A model generated the notes under the pieces. The model did no database searches. It was given only the letters and a program-made list of their open reading frames with translations, and was not told where the DNA came from. The position numbers and the translations under genes were made by a program. 63,591 nucleotides of DNA from JADJEI01 sp035328465 (GTDB lineage Bacteria > Bacteroidota > Ignavibacteria > Ignavibacteriales > Ignavibacteriaceae): contig DAOLIQ010000009.1 of assembly GCA_035328465.1 (NCBI GenBank), positions 1 to 63,591 on the forward strand, read 5' to 3'. Positions 1 through 9,778 of the stretch are shown here, in pieces. How positions within the stretch are numbered: the first letter of the stretch is position 1; each line of letters starts with the position of its first letter.

Positions 1-897
1 GTACATATCTAAGTATCCATTGTTATCGTAATCCCCGATTGCTATGCCCATTCCATCAATAATGAGTCCTGCCCCCGAAACATCACTAACATCGGTAAAA
101 GTACCGTCCATATTGTTGTGGAAAAGAGTATTCCTTTTATTAAGATCATTTGCAACATAAATATCCTGCCATCCATCATTATCGTAGTCAAGAAAAGATA
201 CGGCAAGAGCTAAATGACCAATATCTGAAACACCAGCGATAGTTGTTACATTTGTAAACGTACCATCAGCATTGTTATGATATAAATAATTGCCAACCAC
301 AAGGTCTCTATTACCAACATATAAATCTAAATACCCATCGTTATCATAATCTGCCCAGGCAACGGGCATAGTTTCATTTGCTGCAAGTGACAAGCCGACC
401 GCAGCAGTAACATCAATAAAAGTTAAATTTCCTTCATTTCGAAATAATCTGCTTGTCGCTCCTCTGTTTGAAATAAAAAAATCTTTATCACCATCATTAT
501 CATAGTCTGCCCAAATCGGTGTCTCAGATCTTAAAGTGTTTGCTATTCCATATTGTATGCTAACGTCAGTATAAGTGGTGCCGTCAAATTCCAGTAGTTG
601 AATTTGGCTGAAATATTTACTAAGTGTTAAATCCTCTAAACCATCCTGATTAAAATCACAGAAACTCAATCCTCCGGCAAAAAATATTACGTTACTCGTA
701 TGGTCTATGCCCAAGTCGGCAGCAACATTTGTAAATGTAACTTGTTGAGCTTGAATAATAATAGAATTTAGAAAGATAATTGAGAGAAGTGAGCAATACT
801 TAAATACACTCCACAAGGAAGTTGATTTATTAAAAAATACAAAATTAAAAAACAATTGTTGTTTGTTTCCCCAAAAAGATTTCAAACTAATTAGCAT
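1..897 (-). CDS. FG-GAP/VCBS repeat exported protein (partial, C-terminus outside window)
   Basis: The reading frame is open from an ATG at 897 to base 1, giving 299 codons with no stop, so the C-terminal part lies beyond the window. Residues about 32-55 form a hydrophobic stretch ending in IIIQAQ, a signal-peptide-like segment. The N-terminus is unusually long for this, so a TTG at 804 is an alternative start. After it come repeated calcium-binding motifs of the FG-GAP type (DYDNDGDKD, DYDNDGYLD, DYDNDGWQD, DYDNNGYLD). The mature start (FTNVAADLGIDHTSN) closely matches both halves of the protein at 1029-4244, so these are neighbouring paralogues. Such proteins fold as beta-propellers and are secreted or surface-bound; by analogy it probably ends in UnbV and T9SS sorting domains, which cannot be seen here. 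No ligand can be inferred. Confidence 0.85.
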   Translation of the reverse strand, partial: MLISLKSFWGNKQQLFFNFVFFNKSTSLWSVFKYCSLLSIIFLNSIIIQAQQVTFTNVAADLGIDHTSNVIFFAGGLSFCDFNQDGLEDLTLSKYFSQIQLLEFDGTTYTDVSIQYGIANTLRSETPIWADYDNDGDKDFFISNRGATSRLFRNEGNLTFIDVTAAVGLSLAANETMPVAWADYDNDGYLDLYVGNRDLVVGNYLYHNNADGTFTNVTTIAGVSDIGHLALAVSFLDYDNDGWQDIYVANDLNKRNTLFHNNMDGTFTDVSDVSGAGLIIDGMGIAIGDYDNNGYLDMY

Positions 898-965
898 TAA
901 TTTATTTGATGTCCTAGATTATTATAAAATGTGAACCGCCTCAAGAAAGAATAGTAAATAAGAAT

Positions 966-997
966 AACTCTCTCCACCTAAAATAGTGGAGAGAGTT
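966..997 (-). terminator. Hairpin terminator after the 1071-residue FG-GAP gene
   Basis: A perfect 12-bp inverted repeat (966-977 AACTCTCTCCAC and 986-997) encloses an 8-nt loop, 31 bases past the stop codon at 1029. On the minus strand it is followed by a moderately T-rich stretch rather than a pure T tract. It separates the two FG-GAP genes, which suggests they are transcribed independently. Confidence 0.7.
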
Positions 998-1028
998 AAT
1001 AAACATAGAGCAAAGGTTATTAAGCCTA

Positions 1029-4000
1029 TTACTTCATTAGGATCATTTTCTTCAAATCGTTATAGTGAATACCGGTTGATCTTTCGTCAACAGAAATTCT
1101 ATAAAGATAGATACCTGAACTTAAACCCCTACCTATACTATTAGCATCAAAGTTAACTGAATAATATCCGGCACTTTGTTCACTATTTACTAAATCAGCA
1201 ACCTTTTCGCCAGTAACGCTAAATATTTCGATCTTGACAAAAGCGTCCGCAGGCAATTGATATTTAATCACCGTAGAAGGATTAAACGGATTCGGGAAAT
1301 TCTGATCTAATTCAAATTGTTGTGGTAATAAAATTTCCTTCGACAATTGAGGTTGAGCAGACAGTCCTTCAGTAAGAGTTAGACTCTGATTAACTGCTAC
1401 ATTAGTTAAGGTAGTTACAGAACCACTTGGCCAAGTAACCTTAATCTCATCTATTATGCTAGCAGTACCAACACCGATAATTTGTGTTAAACTGTTCTGT
1501 GATTGGAAACTAATTTGGCTATGAACAAATCTTTTAACAGTATTACCACCTACAGTAACTTCTATAACAGAGCCAATAGCGTCTTTATTGCTTGAAACAC
1601 CTTTAAGATTAAGTTTTATCCAATGGTTTGTTCCATTACCGCTATTTTTCCAGAGAGTTGTTTTTGTACCGAAACCGTTAACTACAGCTATATCAGAGAA
1701 ACCATCGTTATTAAAATCTCCGATTGCATTACCATAACTTTGAGATTTATCCAGGTTTATCCAAGTATAAACAGGTGTTGAAAATGTTCCATCACCATTA
1801 TTGGCGAATAGGACATTTTGACTTTCGGGATCAGACATTCCATTTCCGTGAGAAACGCTTACGAATAAATCTAAATCGCCATCATTATCATAGTCAACGA
1901 AATTGGCACCCCAACAAATTTTATTAATTAATAAACCAAGAGCAGCCGCTACGTTAGTAAAAGTACCATCTCCATTATTTTTGAGAAGACCGTTACCAAC
2001 TGGGCTATTTGAAACATAAATATCAACAAAACCGTCATTGTTATAATCTCCTATGGCCAATCCCATTGCAGCAAAGTGAAGATCAGCACCTGAACTGACA
2101 CTTACGTCTGTAAACGTTCCATCTCCATTATTTTTGAAGAGTGTGTTGCCTTGTTCAAAATCGTTGGCTAAGTATAAATCCTGATATCCATCATTATTAT
2201 AATCTAACCAGGTAACAGTTAAGTTAAGAACATCAAAATTTGAAACTCCAGCCGTTGCAGTGACGTCTGTAAATGTACCGTCACCATTATTATGGTACAG
2301 GTAGTTTCCAAGGCTGTTCACTCTGTTGCCAATGTAAACATCTAACCAACCGTCGTTATCATAATCGGCCCATGCTGCGGACATAGTTGAAACGTTCGCT
2401 GTTGATAAGCCGGAAGTGGTTGTGACATCTGTAAAACTGGAAGGTGAATCGCGGCGATATAGGTGACTTACATCATCTGCATTAGCTACAAAAAGATCTT
2501 TGTCACCGTCATTATCATAATCAACCCAAATGATAGTTCTGGAAGAAGAAGTCTCCGAGAGACCAAATCTTGTCACGACATTTTTAAAGTCGCGAGGGGT
2601 TTTGTTTCTAAAGATTTCAATATTATTGCCACCTTCGGTACCTAAAGTTATATCATCAAGTCCATCTTTGTTAAAATCGACAAAACTTACACCCGCACCC
2701 ATGAAATCGACATTATATGTATGATCTATTCCGAGGTCGATTGCAACGTCTCTAAAATGCTGTATTGGTGCAGCCCATGTTCCTTCAACGACATCTATAA
2801 GCTGTCCCACAGGCACATCTCTTAACACATCAACAATACCACTTGGCCATAAAACTCTGATTGAGTCGATGACTGTTGCAGTACCGACACCAATTGTGTT
2901 GGTTCTGCTGTTCTGTGATTCAAAACTGACGGCACTGTGAGTAGATCGAATGAATTTACTGCCTCCTTGATAAACTTCGATCACGCTGCCAAAGCCATCA
3001 AAGTTACTTGAAGTTCCAGAAAGTAATATCTTTATCCAATTATTTGTGCCACCGCTATTTTGGTATAGTTTAGTTTTAGTGCCATTCGCATTAAGAACAA
3101 CTAAATCCTGCCATCCATCATTATTAAAATCACCAATTGCATTACCGTAACTATAATCATTATCAGTCATCAAGCCTGACCCTGAATTTACAGTAAAAGT
3201 ACCATCACCATTATTAGTGTAAAACACATTAGTTCTTGCCGGGTCACCGGGACCTGTTGGACCATCAGAAACGGAAACAAATAAGTCAAGGTCACTATCA
3301 TTGTCATAATCGAAGAAGGTAGTTCCCCAGCAGATTCTTCCTATAGTCATTCCTAAAGTTGTAGCAACTTCGGTAAATGTTTCATTACCATTATTTTTTA
3401 AAAATCTGTTACCATCCGGACTATTGGAAAGGTAAAGGTCTAAATAACCATTGTTATCATAATCACCAATGGCGATACCCATGCAAGCCATAGCAAGATT
3501 TGAACCTGACGATACACTAACATCAGTAAATGTTCCATCACCATTATTTTTGAAAAGAGTGTTTCCAATGTTCAAATCATTTGCAAGATATAAATCCTGT
3601 AAACCATCATTATTAAAATCAAACCAGGAAACCGTTAAGTTCATTTTTCCAAAATTAGCAACACCTGCAGTAGCAGTAACATCTGTAAATGTTCCGTCAC
3701 CATTATTATGGTAGAGAATGTTACCTAATGCAAAATCATGTGCCCCAACATAAAGATCAAGCCATCCATCGTTATCATAGTCAGCCCAGGCAGCTCCGGT
3801 AAATTCACCAATGGCTGTGCTCATACCGCAGGTAGCAGTAACATCGGTGTGTGTGCCATTACCTGAGTTATGATATAACCTAACAACTTCGTTTGCATTT
3901 ACAACAAGCAGATCTCTTTCGCCATCGTTGTCATAATCAGCCCAAAGAACTGTTTTAGAACGGAATAATTCTGATATTCCCATTGGATCGACTCTATCTC

Positions 4001-4244
4001 TGAAATCTGTAGTTCTATTTCTAAAGATCATCAAGTTTTCAGTTGTTTGAGTACTCAGGGTAATATCATCTTTACCGTCCATGTTTATATCGGCAAAGCT
4101 AACCCCACCTGCAAAAAAAGAACCATTCCAGGAATGATCAATCCCCATGGGGATCGCAACATCCGTGAATGTTTGTGCCTTTATGCCAGCTGACACAATC
4201 AGCAGACTTAAGAGCACGAGAAAGAACGTTTGTACTGTTTTCAT
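1029..4244 (-). CDS. T9SS-exported double FG-GAP/UnbV (CRTAC1-like) protein
   Basis: This is a 1071-residue exported protein with a signal peptide ending at about residue 23 (GIKAQ). It has two homologous halves, about residues 24-495 and 496-960. Each has seven DxDxDGxxD calcium-binding motifs of FG-GAP/VCBS beta-propeller type followed by an ASPIC/UnbV domain (VLWPSG, VTWPSG). The last ~85 residues are a T9SS sorting domain (QNFPNPFNPST ... KKMILMK). A GAGAGG ribosome-binding site precedes the ATG at 4244. The halves align motif by motif, so the gene arose by internal tandem duplication of a unit also present in the adjacent 1-897 gene. Family knowledge suggests a surface or extracellular calcium-binding adhesin-like role; the target is unknown. 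Confidence 0.93.
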   Translation of the reverse strand: MKTVQTFFLVLLSLLIVSAGIKAQTFTDVAIPMGIDHSWNGSFFAGGVSFADINMDGKDDITLSTQTTENLMIFRNRTTDFRDRVDPMGISELFRSKTVLWADYDNDGERDLLVVNANEVVRLYHNSGNGTHTDVTATCGMSTAIGEFTGAAWADYDNDGWLDLYVGAHDFALGNILYHNNGDGTFTDVTATAGVANFGKMNLTVSWFDFNNDGLQDLYLANDLNIGNTLFKNNGDGTFTDVSVSSGSNLAMACMGIAIGDYDNNGYLDLYLSNSPDGNRFLKNNGNETFTEVATTLGMTIGRICWGTTFFDYDNDSDLDLFVSVSDGPTGPGDPARTNVFYTNNGDGTFTVNSGSGLMTDNDYSYGNAIGDFNNDGWQDLVVLNANGTKTKLYQNSGGTNNWIKILLSGTSSNFDGFGSVIEVYQGGSKFIRSTHSAVSFESQNSRTNTIGVGTATVIDSIRVLWPSGIVDVLRDVPVGQLIDVVEGTWAAPIQHFRDVAIDLGIDHTYNVDFMGAGVSFVDFNKDGLDDITLGTEGGNNIEIFRNKTPRDFKNVVTRFGLSETSSSRTIIWVDYDNDGDKDLFVANADDVSHLYRRDSPSSFTDVTTTSGLSTANVSTMSAAWADYDNDGWLDVYIGNRVNSLGNYLYHNNGDGTFTDVTATAGVSNFDVLNLTVTWLDYNNDGYQDLYLANDFEQGNTLFKNNGDGTFTDVSVSSGADLHFAAMGLAIGDYNNDGFVDIYVSNSPVGNGLLKNNGDGTFTNVAAALGLLINKICWGANFVDYDNDGDLDLFVSVSHGNGMSDPESQNVLFANNGDGTFSTPVYTWINLDKSQSYGNAIGDFNNDGFSDIAVVNGFGTKTTLWKNSGNGTNHWIKLNLKGVSSNKDAIGSVIEVTVGGNTVKRFVHSQISFQSQNSLTQIIGVGTASIIDEIKVTWPSGSVTTLTNVAVNQSLTLTEGLSAQPQLSKEILLPQQFELDQNFPNPFNPSTVIKYQLPADAFVKIEIFSVTGEKVADLVNSEQSAGYYSVNFDANSIGRGLSSGIYLYRISVDERSTGIHYNDLKKMILMK

Positions 4245-4615
4245 ATTAACCTCTCGTTAATGATTTGTGATTATTAATTGTAAAAAAACTTATTATTTTA
4301 GTTATAGTATATAATTCACTAGCTGAGTCATTCTTACTTTTCGTATTAAGGAATTTTAAATCATTTAAGCAAATTTGATGGACGATAATAGCTTATTTTG
4401 ATTTAAATGTCAAATGGTTTTTAGTTATTTCTAGAAAAATATTTACAATTAGATAGGAATTATGATTTCAACTACTGTACCATAGAAAACTAATCATTAT
4501 ATCAAAATTAATGAATTTGTTTTTTATGGCTGTATCATAATAAAAATTATTACTTTAAAGAGACACCCAAATTTTCTTTATCACTAAAAAGCAGCATATA
4601 AATCGACTCGTAATT
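4245..4615. other. Intergenic, no gene recognised
   Basis: This is 371 bases of very AT-rich sequence between two minus-strand genes. I see no open frame with coding character, no RNA gene and no strong hairpin. It presumably carries the promoter of the FG-GAP gene near 4260-4330, but no convincing promoter boxes were identified. Confidence 0.6.
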
Positions 4616-5623
4616 TCATTTGAGAAACCAGGACTTTGCTAATTCATTAGTCTTTAAATAATTTAGAAGCAAATTGGAAATTTTACTTTTTCCCTTATCA
4701 TTTGGATGAGTACCATCCGGCTCAAAGTCACTAATTTCCCAAATTAAACCATCACTTCTTGGAGCTAATGCATTAGCCCAAAGATATGGGCCCCAAAGTA
4801 AAAGTGGAGACTGAACCGTCCCCTTTAATGGATCAAAATTTAACTCGGCACTACCATTAATCTGATCGAGGATTAACCATCTTACTGCAAATCCGCTTTC
4901 GTAGGCGTAAGGTTCAGGGTTTTTATCAATTAGTGCATAACCACCATAACTCCGACTTGATAAATATACAATCTTAATGTTGGGGAAATTCTGCTTAAGT
5001 CTTTGCATAGTAGTTATTAGATATTCCTTCAATGTTTCTGTTGCTTGGGGCCACCCGGTTTTGGGGTATGCTAAGGCCAATTTTACCCAGGCAACCTGAA
5101 CTTGCTCATTTGTTAGCCCGTCATTTTGAATCCTTTGTTGAAGCACTTGCCAAGGTTCGTCAGTGCCTGCCCAATCTTCAGCAGTCATTCCAACTTGAGC
5201 TCCATTGGTGATTTCAAGATAGGGAGAAGTTTCAGAGTCTGAATTGGCGAGAGTGATAAAATCTTTAAACTCAATCGAAGTGTTTGACATGCCGATAGAA
5301 ATAAATACAATTTTCCCAGTTGAAGAGGAGTCGCCATTTTCATCCAGCGGGGTTATTTCATTGAGAAGTTTTTGTGCAGCAAGAAAATGGTCCGGTGGGG
5401 GTTCATTCGATCCCATCCCATACAATCCACCCTCCTCGCCGTTGTAGGTTTCAGAGGAATTCATATCCATTATTGGAATTAAATTACTGAAGTCAGCTAC
5501 TGTATTAACCGAGTTGGACTTGTTGGAACTGCATCCTGTTTGAATTACAATTACCAAAGCAAGGATGTATAGTAAATATTTTATTTTGTTCGCTGATTCA
5601 AATTTTTGACTTTTAAATTTCAT
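4616..5623 (-). CDS. SGNH/GDSL-hydrolase-like lipoprotein
   Basis: This is a 335-residue protein with an N-terminal hydrophobic segment and a lipobox (VIQTGC, Cys at about residue 31), so it should be a membrane-anchored lipoprotein outside the inner membrane. FISIGMSNTS (about residue 106) looks like the block I nucleophile region of SGNH hydrolases with GMSN in place of GDS. DGTHPND near residue 307 matches the block V Asp-x-x-His motif. It could therefore be an esterase or acetyl-hydrolase of glycans. It lies 60 bases after the glycosyltransferase/SpoIID cluster on the same strand, which would fit polysaccharide or envelope modification, but this is inference. The substrate is unknown. Confidence 0.7.
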   Translation of the reverse strand: MKFKSQKFESANKIKYLLYILALVIVIQTGCSSNKSNSVNTVADFSNLIPIMDMNSSETYNGEEGGLYGMGSNEPPPDHFLAAQKLLNEITPLDENGDSSSTGKIVFISIGMSNTSIEFKDFITLANSDSETSPYLEITNGAQVGMTAEDWAGTDEPWQVLQQRIQNDGLTNEQVQVAWVKLALAYPKTGWPQATETLKEYLITTMQRLKQNFPNIKIVYLSSRSYGGYALIDKNPEPYAYESGFAVRWLILDQINGSAELNFDPLKGTVQSPLLLWGPYLWANALAPRSDGLIWEISDFEPDGTHPNDKGKSKISNLLLNYLKTNELAKSWFLK

Positions 5624-5683
5624 TATCTGTTTCCTAAATTTTGATTGGTTATAATTGGAAGATGTCGTGCAATAAACAAGTCA

Positions 5684-7156
5684 CTAATTTGTTTCTATCT
5701 CCTTTATTTTTTCCCTGTTAATAATTTCAACAGTTCTTATAAAATCTTTGTACCAATTATTTTTATTTTCTCTTTCTCTGCTTAGCTGCGAATCGGTGTT
5801 ATCATTCCATCTTCGGCATAAATAAATCGGTTCGTAAATTCTTGATATTTTATAATTTCGAATTATCTCTAACACTACTGCATAATCTTCACCATAACTT
5901 ACATTTGGAAATTGAAGCTGCCTTATCAACGGCGTATAATAAGCTCGCGGTGCTCCCAGCCCATTTATTCTTAATGCATTGTTAGAGCCATTATCATCAG
6001 TCCATTCCCCGTGGTCAATTAGTCCGGGGGAAATTTCATTTAATTTAAAATCCACAAGTTTATAACTGCCAATTAGCATTGCGGTTTTATCTTGGTGGAG
6101 TTTGTCGATTACTTTTTGTAATGTTTGATTATCAATGTATAAATCATCGCTGTCAAGCTGGACAGAATATTTTCCGCATCTTGAATCGTTGATTGCTAAA
6201 TTCCAACACCCGCCTATTTCCAATGTTTGGCTTTCGGGAATAATGTGAATTACCCGCGGATCTTTTTCGTTAAAGGATTTAATAATAGAAGATGTTTTGT
6301 CAGAGGAATGGTTATCAACAATAATAACATTAAACTCAAATTCTGATCTTTGTTCGAGAGCTGATTTTATTGCATCAGCAATTGTAGCTTCCCGGTTCTT
6401 TACTGGGATAATTACAGAAGCCACAACTTCGAATAAAGATTCATTTAAATCAATCAGTTTGGATGGATTGGAAATAAATGCGCCAATTTTTTTCAAATGA
6501 TCAGTCACAACTTTCTCTCTTTCAATTTGAATATTTTTTTTTGATAGATCCAAGTACTCAAATTGTTTTTCAAAATGAATTTTATCAGTTGGTTCTTTTT
6601 GCAGGTACAGCGGCTCTGGAATTCTTTTAATCACTTTATTTCTGGAAGCAAATAAAACCAATGAGTAAAAACCAGAGTAATTTAATTCCCCCAAATCGTT
6701 TGAGTATTTTTGAAGCAAATCTTTGCTGATTAATACCATCGAGCCAAAATCGAAATCGTCTCTTACACTTCCATACTGAAAATCAATTAAAGGATTTGGT
6801 TTAATGATTTCTCCCTCCCTAATTTTATAATCAGAAAAAGTAATTCCTGCCGGGTATGTCTCTGCAATTTTTATCAGCCTAAAAATTGCTTCAGAGCCTA
6901 ATTCTATTTGATTCTTATCGAAAACGAATAGTGCAAAATCTGTTTTTGTTTTATTTAATATTTGGTTAATTACCAAAGAACTAAAAATATTTTTAATGGG
7001 AATTTCATTAGAGATGTTTTTAATTTGTTTGTCATTTTGTATCGATAAAAAAAATATCTTTTCAACAAGCTCGTGGTTAATTAACTGGTTGGCTAAAATA
7101 CTGCCCGGTCCATTGCCTGCTGAATAAAGAAACGCTGTTATCTTTTTATCATTCAT
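5684..7156 (-). CDS. Family 2 glycosyltransferase with an extra N-terminal region
   Basis: Residues about 245-480 form a GT-A (GT2) catalytic domain. It starts VASVIIPVKNREATI, contains the nucleotide-sugar segment IIVDNHSSD, and has a DSDD metal-binding motif (VQLDSDDLY). The first ~230 residues are not a standard GT2 extension. They contain a GT-A-like pattern (DFALFVFDKN ... GITFSDYKI) without a clear DxD, so they may be a degenerate second transferase domain. The start overlaps the end of the upstream GT4 gene by 8 bases (7149-7156), indicating co-translation. It probably adds a sugar to a surface glycan; donor and acceptor are unknown. Confidence 0.85.
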   Translation of the reverse strand: MNDKKITAFLYSAGNGPGSILANQLINHELVEKIFFLSIQNDKQIKNISNEIPIKNIFSSLVINQILNKTKTDFALFVFDKNQIELGSEAIFRLIKIAETYPAGITFSDYKIREGEIIKPNPLIDFQYGSVRDDFDFGSMVLISKDLLQKYSNDLGELNYSGFYSLVLFASRNKVIKRIPEPLYLQKEPTDKIHFEKQFEYLDLSKKNIQIEREKVVTDHLKKIGAFISNPSKLIDLNESLFEVVASVIIPVKNREATIADAIKSALEQRSEFEFNVIIVDNHSSDKTSSIIKSFNEKDPRVIHIIPESQTLEIGGCWNLAINDSRCGKYSVQLDSDDLYIDNQTLQKVIDKLHQDKTAMLIGSYKLVDFKLNEISPGLIDHGEWTDDNGSNNALRINGLGAPRAYYTPLIRQLQFPNVSYGEDYAVVLEIIRNYKISRIYEPIYLCRRWNDNTDSQLSRERENKNNWYKDFIRTVEIINREKIKEIETN

Positions 7157-8267
7157 TATGATTTAATTCCTCGTTATAAAAACTAATAACACGGTCAGTT
7201 AAAATATTTAGATCGAATTTGCTGATTGCTCTCCCCCTTGCTTCCAATCCCATTTTTATTCTTAATCCAGGTTCTGAAATTAGATTCTGAATTTTCTCTG
7301 CAAGATCATGGGCATTTTTATTTTCAAATAAAAACGATGTTTCTCCATCAATTGCAATGTCAAGTACTCCATCGGCGTTAGAGCAAACAGAAGGTTTCGC
7401 CATTGCCATAGCTTCAACCAAAGCAATTCCAAAGGCTTCCGAGTGTGAAGGAAAAACAAAAATATCCATTGCTGCTAAAACTTCCGGAGTATCGCTTCTA
7501 AATCCTGTGAATAAAATATTTCCTATTTGTAGTTGAGCCGCTAACTGTTTTATTTGATTTGCATAATTATCTTCTCCGTGGCTTGCCTCTCCAACAACCA
7601 GAAAGCGCAATTTACCATTCTTCTCATTTAATCGTTTTGCTGCAGCCAGAAATTCCTCGTGACCTTTGCCCGGGCTAAATCTTGCAAGCATTCCAATTAC
7701 AATTTCTTCGTTTGAAATTTTCAATTCGGTTCTAACTTTATTCCCATTAACTTTTTCGGGGTCAAACTTTTTTGTATCAATTCCATTATGAAGTAAAATT
7801 ATTTTAGTATCAGTTAGTGCAGTTGTTTCAAGTAAATTTTTTCTAATTACATTACTTATAGCAAATGCTTTATTTATTCTTTTGTAAATCTTGTTATGAA
7901 GGAAATCTTTTTTTTCAATAAATGAACCAACTTGCTTTGTGAAAAATAAAGGTAATTCAAGTTGGAATATTTTTAAAGCCGGAACCAACAACCATAAATC
8001 TTTTGAAGCCTGTGTATGAATTAAATCAAATTCTTCTTTGCTTATCATCAACCCGCATTTAATGATTTCAAAAGGATTAAAATATCCACGAAACTTTATC
8101 GCATGGGTAAGTATGCCGGCAGCGCTCGCTTCAACATGAATTCGTGAATCGCGAATGCAAAGAAGTTTTACTTCATTATTTCTTCGAATGAGCTGTTGAA
8201 CTGCAGTAATTGTAAACATCTCCATTCCACCCCAGCTTTTTGATAGACAGGAATATAAAATTTTCAT
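7149..8267 (-). CDS. Family 4 (GT-B) glycosyltransferase
   Basis: This is 372 residues, typical for a single GT4 enzyme. The N-terminal domain begins MKILYSCLSKSWGGMEM, the glycine-rich acceptor-side loop. The C-terminal GT1-superfamily domain has LLHNGIDTKKFDP, GMLARFSPGKGHEEFL and VFPSHSEAFGIALVEAMA, the EX7E donor-binding signature. It is a retaining sugar transferase acting at the cytoplasmic membrane face, probably in surface polysaccharide or glycolipid assembly. It starts 8 bases after the SpoIID-like gene stops and overlaps the GT2 gene, so the three form one transcription unit. Confidence 0.92.
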   Translation of the reverse strand: MKILYSCLSKSWGGMEMFTITAVQQLIRRNNEVKLLCIRDSRIHVEASAAGILTHAIKFRGYFNPFEIIKCGLMISKEEFDLIHTQASKDLWLLVPALKIFQLELPLFFTKQVGSFIEKKDFLHNKIYKRINKAFAISNVIRKNLLETTALTDTKIILLHNGIDTKKFDPEKVNGNKVRTELKISNEEIVIGMLARFSPGKGHEEFLAAAKRLNEKNGKLRFLVVGEASHGEDNYANQIKQLAAQLQIGNILFTGFRSDTPEVLAAMDIFVFPSHSEAFGIALVEAMAMAKPSVCSNADGVLDIAIDGETSFLFENKNAHDLAEKIQNLISEPGLRIKMGLEARGRAISKFDLNILTDRVISFYNEELNHNE

Positions 8268-8275
8268 CCTATCGA

Positions 8276-9634
8276 CTAATAAATTTTTGTGATTCTCGCA
8301 TTGGAAAAATAATGCATCAAAATTTCGTCAAACATAAATCCGCGGTAAGCCATTACGGCTGCCCCAATTTGACAAAGCCCAACACCGTGCCCCCATCCTG
8401 CACCCCAAATTTTAAATCGCATTGGAACACTATCCTTGAATTCTTCACGTTCAATCACAATCGCCGAACTTAGTAAGTGAGTTTTAGAAAGGACTTTTCT
8501 AATCTCTAATTCTTTACCTATAACAAAAGTTTTTTTTGAACCAACAATTCTAAGTTTTACCAGTCTTGCAGATTTTCCTCTTTCAACAGGTTGAAGGTCA
8601 ATAATGCTTCCGAAATCAATTCCGGTTTTTTGTTTTATTAAGTCAGCAAGCTCCTGCTGCGAATATTCAACTTTCCAGCGGTAAAAATTTTTGGTCTCAC
8701 GATCATAATCCTGCATCACTTGCGAAAGGATTCTGTTATCTAATGTATTACAAAATGCAGGTGGATTTCCTTTTATCCATTTTCTAGAATTTACTTCATC
8801 AGTAAAATCCAGATTAAAATTATCCGGTTCAAATTTGTAATCAAGAACAGATTTCAAATAATTATGATGAATAGGCTGCCAAACATTTTCAAATTCTTCA
8901 GTAATTCCGCCGCAGGATTTAGAATAACGGGCGTCGCAAATATTTCCACTATCAGTAAGCACTTGCCCCATTGTTTGTTCGATTGCCTGGCGTGCAATTT
9001 CAGTTGTTATTTTTGTTACACCGTGAAATCTCTGGCAGTGATCATCAGAACAAACATCATAAAGTTCATGCTCCTGTTTATCGTACCAAACTATTTTTTC
9101 ACTTTCGTTTTTATCCTCAAATTGAGCCGGAACAGATTCACCTTCACTTTTTTTTAGAGCATTATTTTCTAACTGACGAAGAAGCCAGCTTCTTGAAACA
9201 ATAGCATGAGCTTTCAATAATTGCAAAGAAGATTTTGCACTCATCTCCGAAGAGATAACACTGACAAGATAATTTTCAAGAGGGAGGAAATTTATTGCAA
9301 TGATCTTTTGCCCGTGCTTTAAAAGTTTAAGCTGATAAATAAACCTCTGTTTCTCTTTTCTCTCCCAATGAAATTCTTTACCGATTGGGACCTCCTTAAT
9401 CAAAAAAGATTCTGCAATCGGGTCTGTCGGTTCAAATATGATTTCATCACTGATTTCCATTTTATCGGATTTACTTCGGCAAATAATCCTGTCATTAATT
9501 ATTTCAGCCGAAAAGGGCCCGCTGAAAATTTGTCGAAATCCGAAAGAATGGAAGTCGCCGTATAACTCAAAATCAATTTTATCGGCTGTTAATATGCCAA
9601 CAGTAATCCACGGCTCTTGTTTGAATTTTTTCAT
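8276..9634 (-). CDS. SpoIID/LytB-domain protein
   Basis: This is 452 residues. The SpoIID/LytB fold is marked by LPLENYLVSVISSEMS (about residue 117), LKAHAIVSRSWLL, the paired-cysteine region YSKSCGGITEEFENVW, and the C-terminal WGAGWGHGVGLCQIGA. SpoIID is a lytic transglycosylase acting on denuded peptidoglycan; LytB relatives stimulate amidases. The N-terminus (MKKFKQEPWITVGIL) is not a signal peptide or membrane segment, which is odd for a wall-active enzyme. It is the first gene of the glycosyltransferase operon, so a different glycan substrate is possible. Enzyme activity here is inferred from the family only. Confidence 0.88.
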   Translation of the reverse strand: MKKFKQEPWITVGILTADKIDFELYGDFHSFGFRQIFSGPFSAEIINDRIICRSKSDKMEISDEIIFEPTDPIAESFLIKEVPIGKEFHWERKEKQRFIYQLKLLKHGQKIIAINFLPLENYLVSVISSEMSAKSSLQLLKAHAIVSRSWLLRQLENNALKKSEGESVPAQFEDKNESEKIVWYDKQEHELYDVCSDDHCQRFHGVTKITTEIARQAIEQTMGQVLTDSGNICDARYSKSCGGITEEFENVWQPIHHNYLKSVLDYKFEPDNFNLDFTDEVNSRKWIKGNPPAFCNTLDNRILSQVMQDYDRETKNFYRWKVEYSQQELADLIKQKTGIDFGSIIDLQPVERGKSARLVKLRIVGSKKTFVIGKELEIRKVLSKTHLLSSAIVIEREEFKDSVPMRFKIWGAGWGHGVGLCQIGAAVMAYRGFMFDEILMHYFSNARITKIY

Positions 9635-9778
9635 TACTAATTTCTCAAATCCACTTTTTGTGAACCAAATATAGTGATAAGCATAGAAATATTAATTCGG
9701 CAACAGGTGTGTCTAATTAGTAAATTATTTTCAAACTCTCTAAATTGAATAAAAAGAAAAATCATTTTATAAATCATA

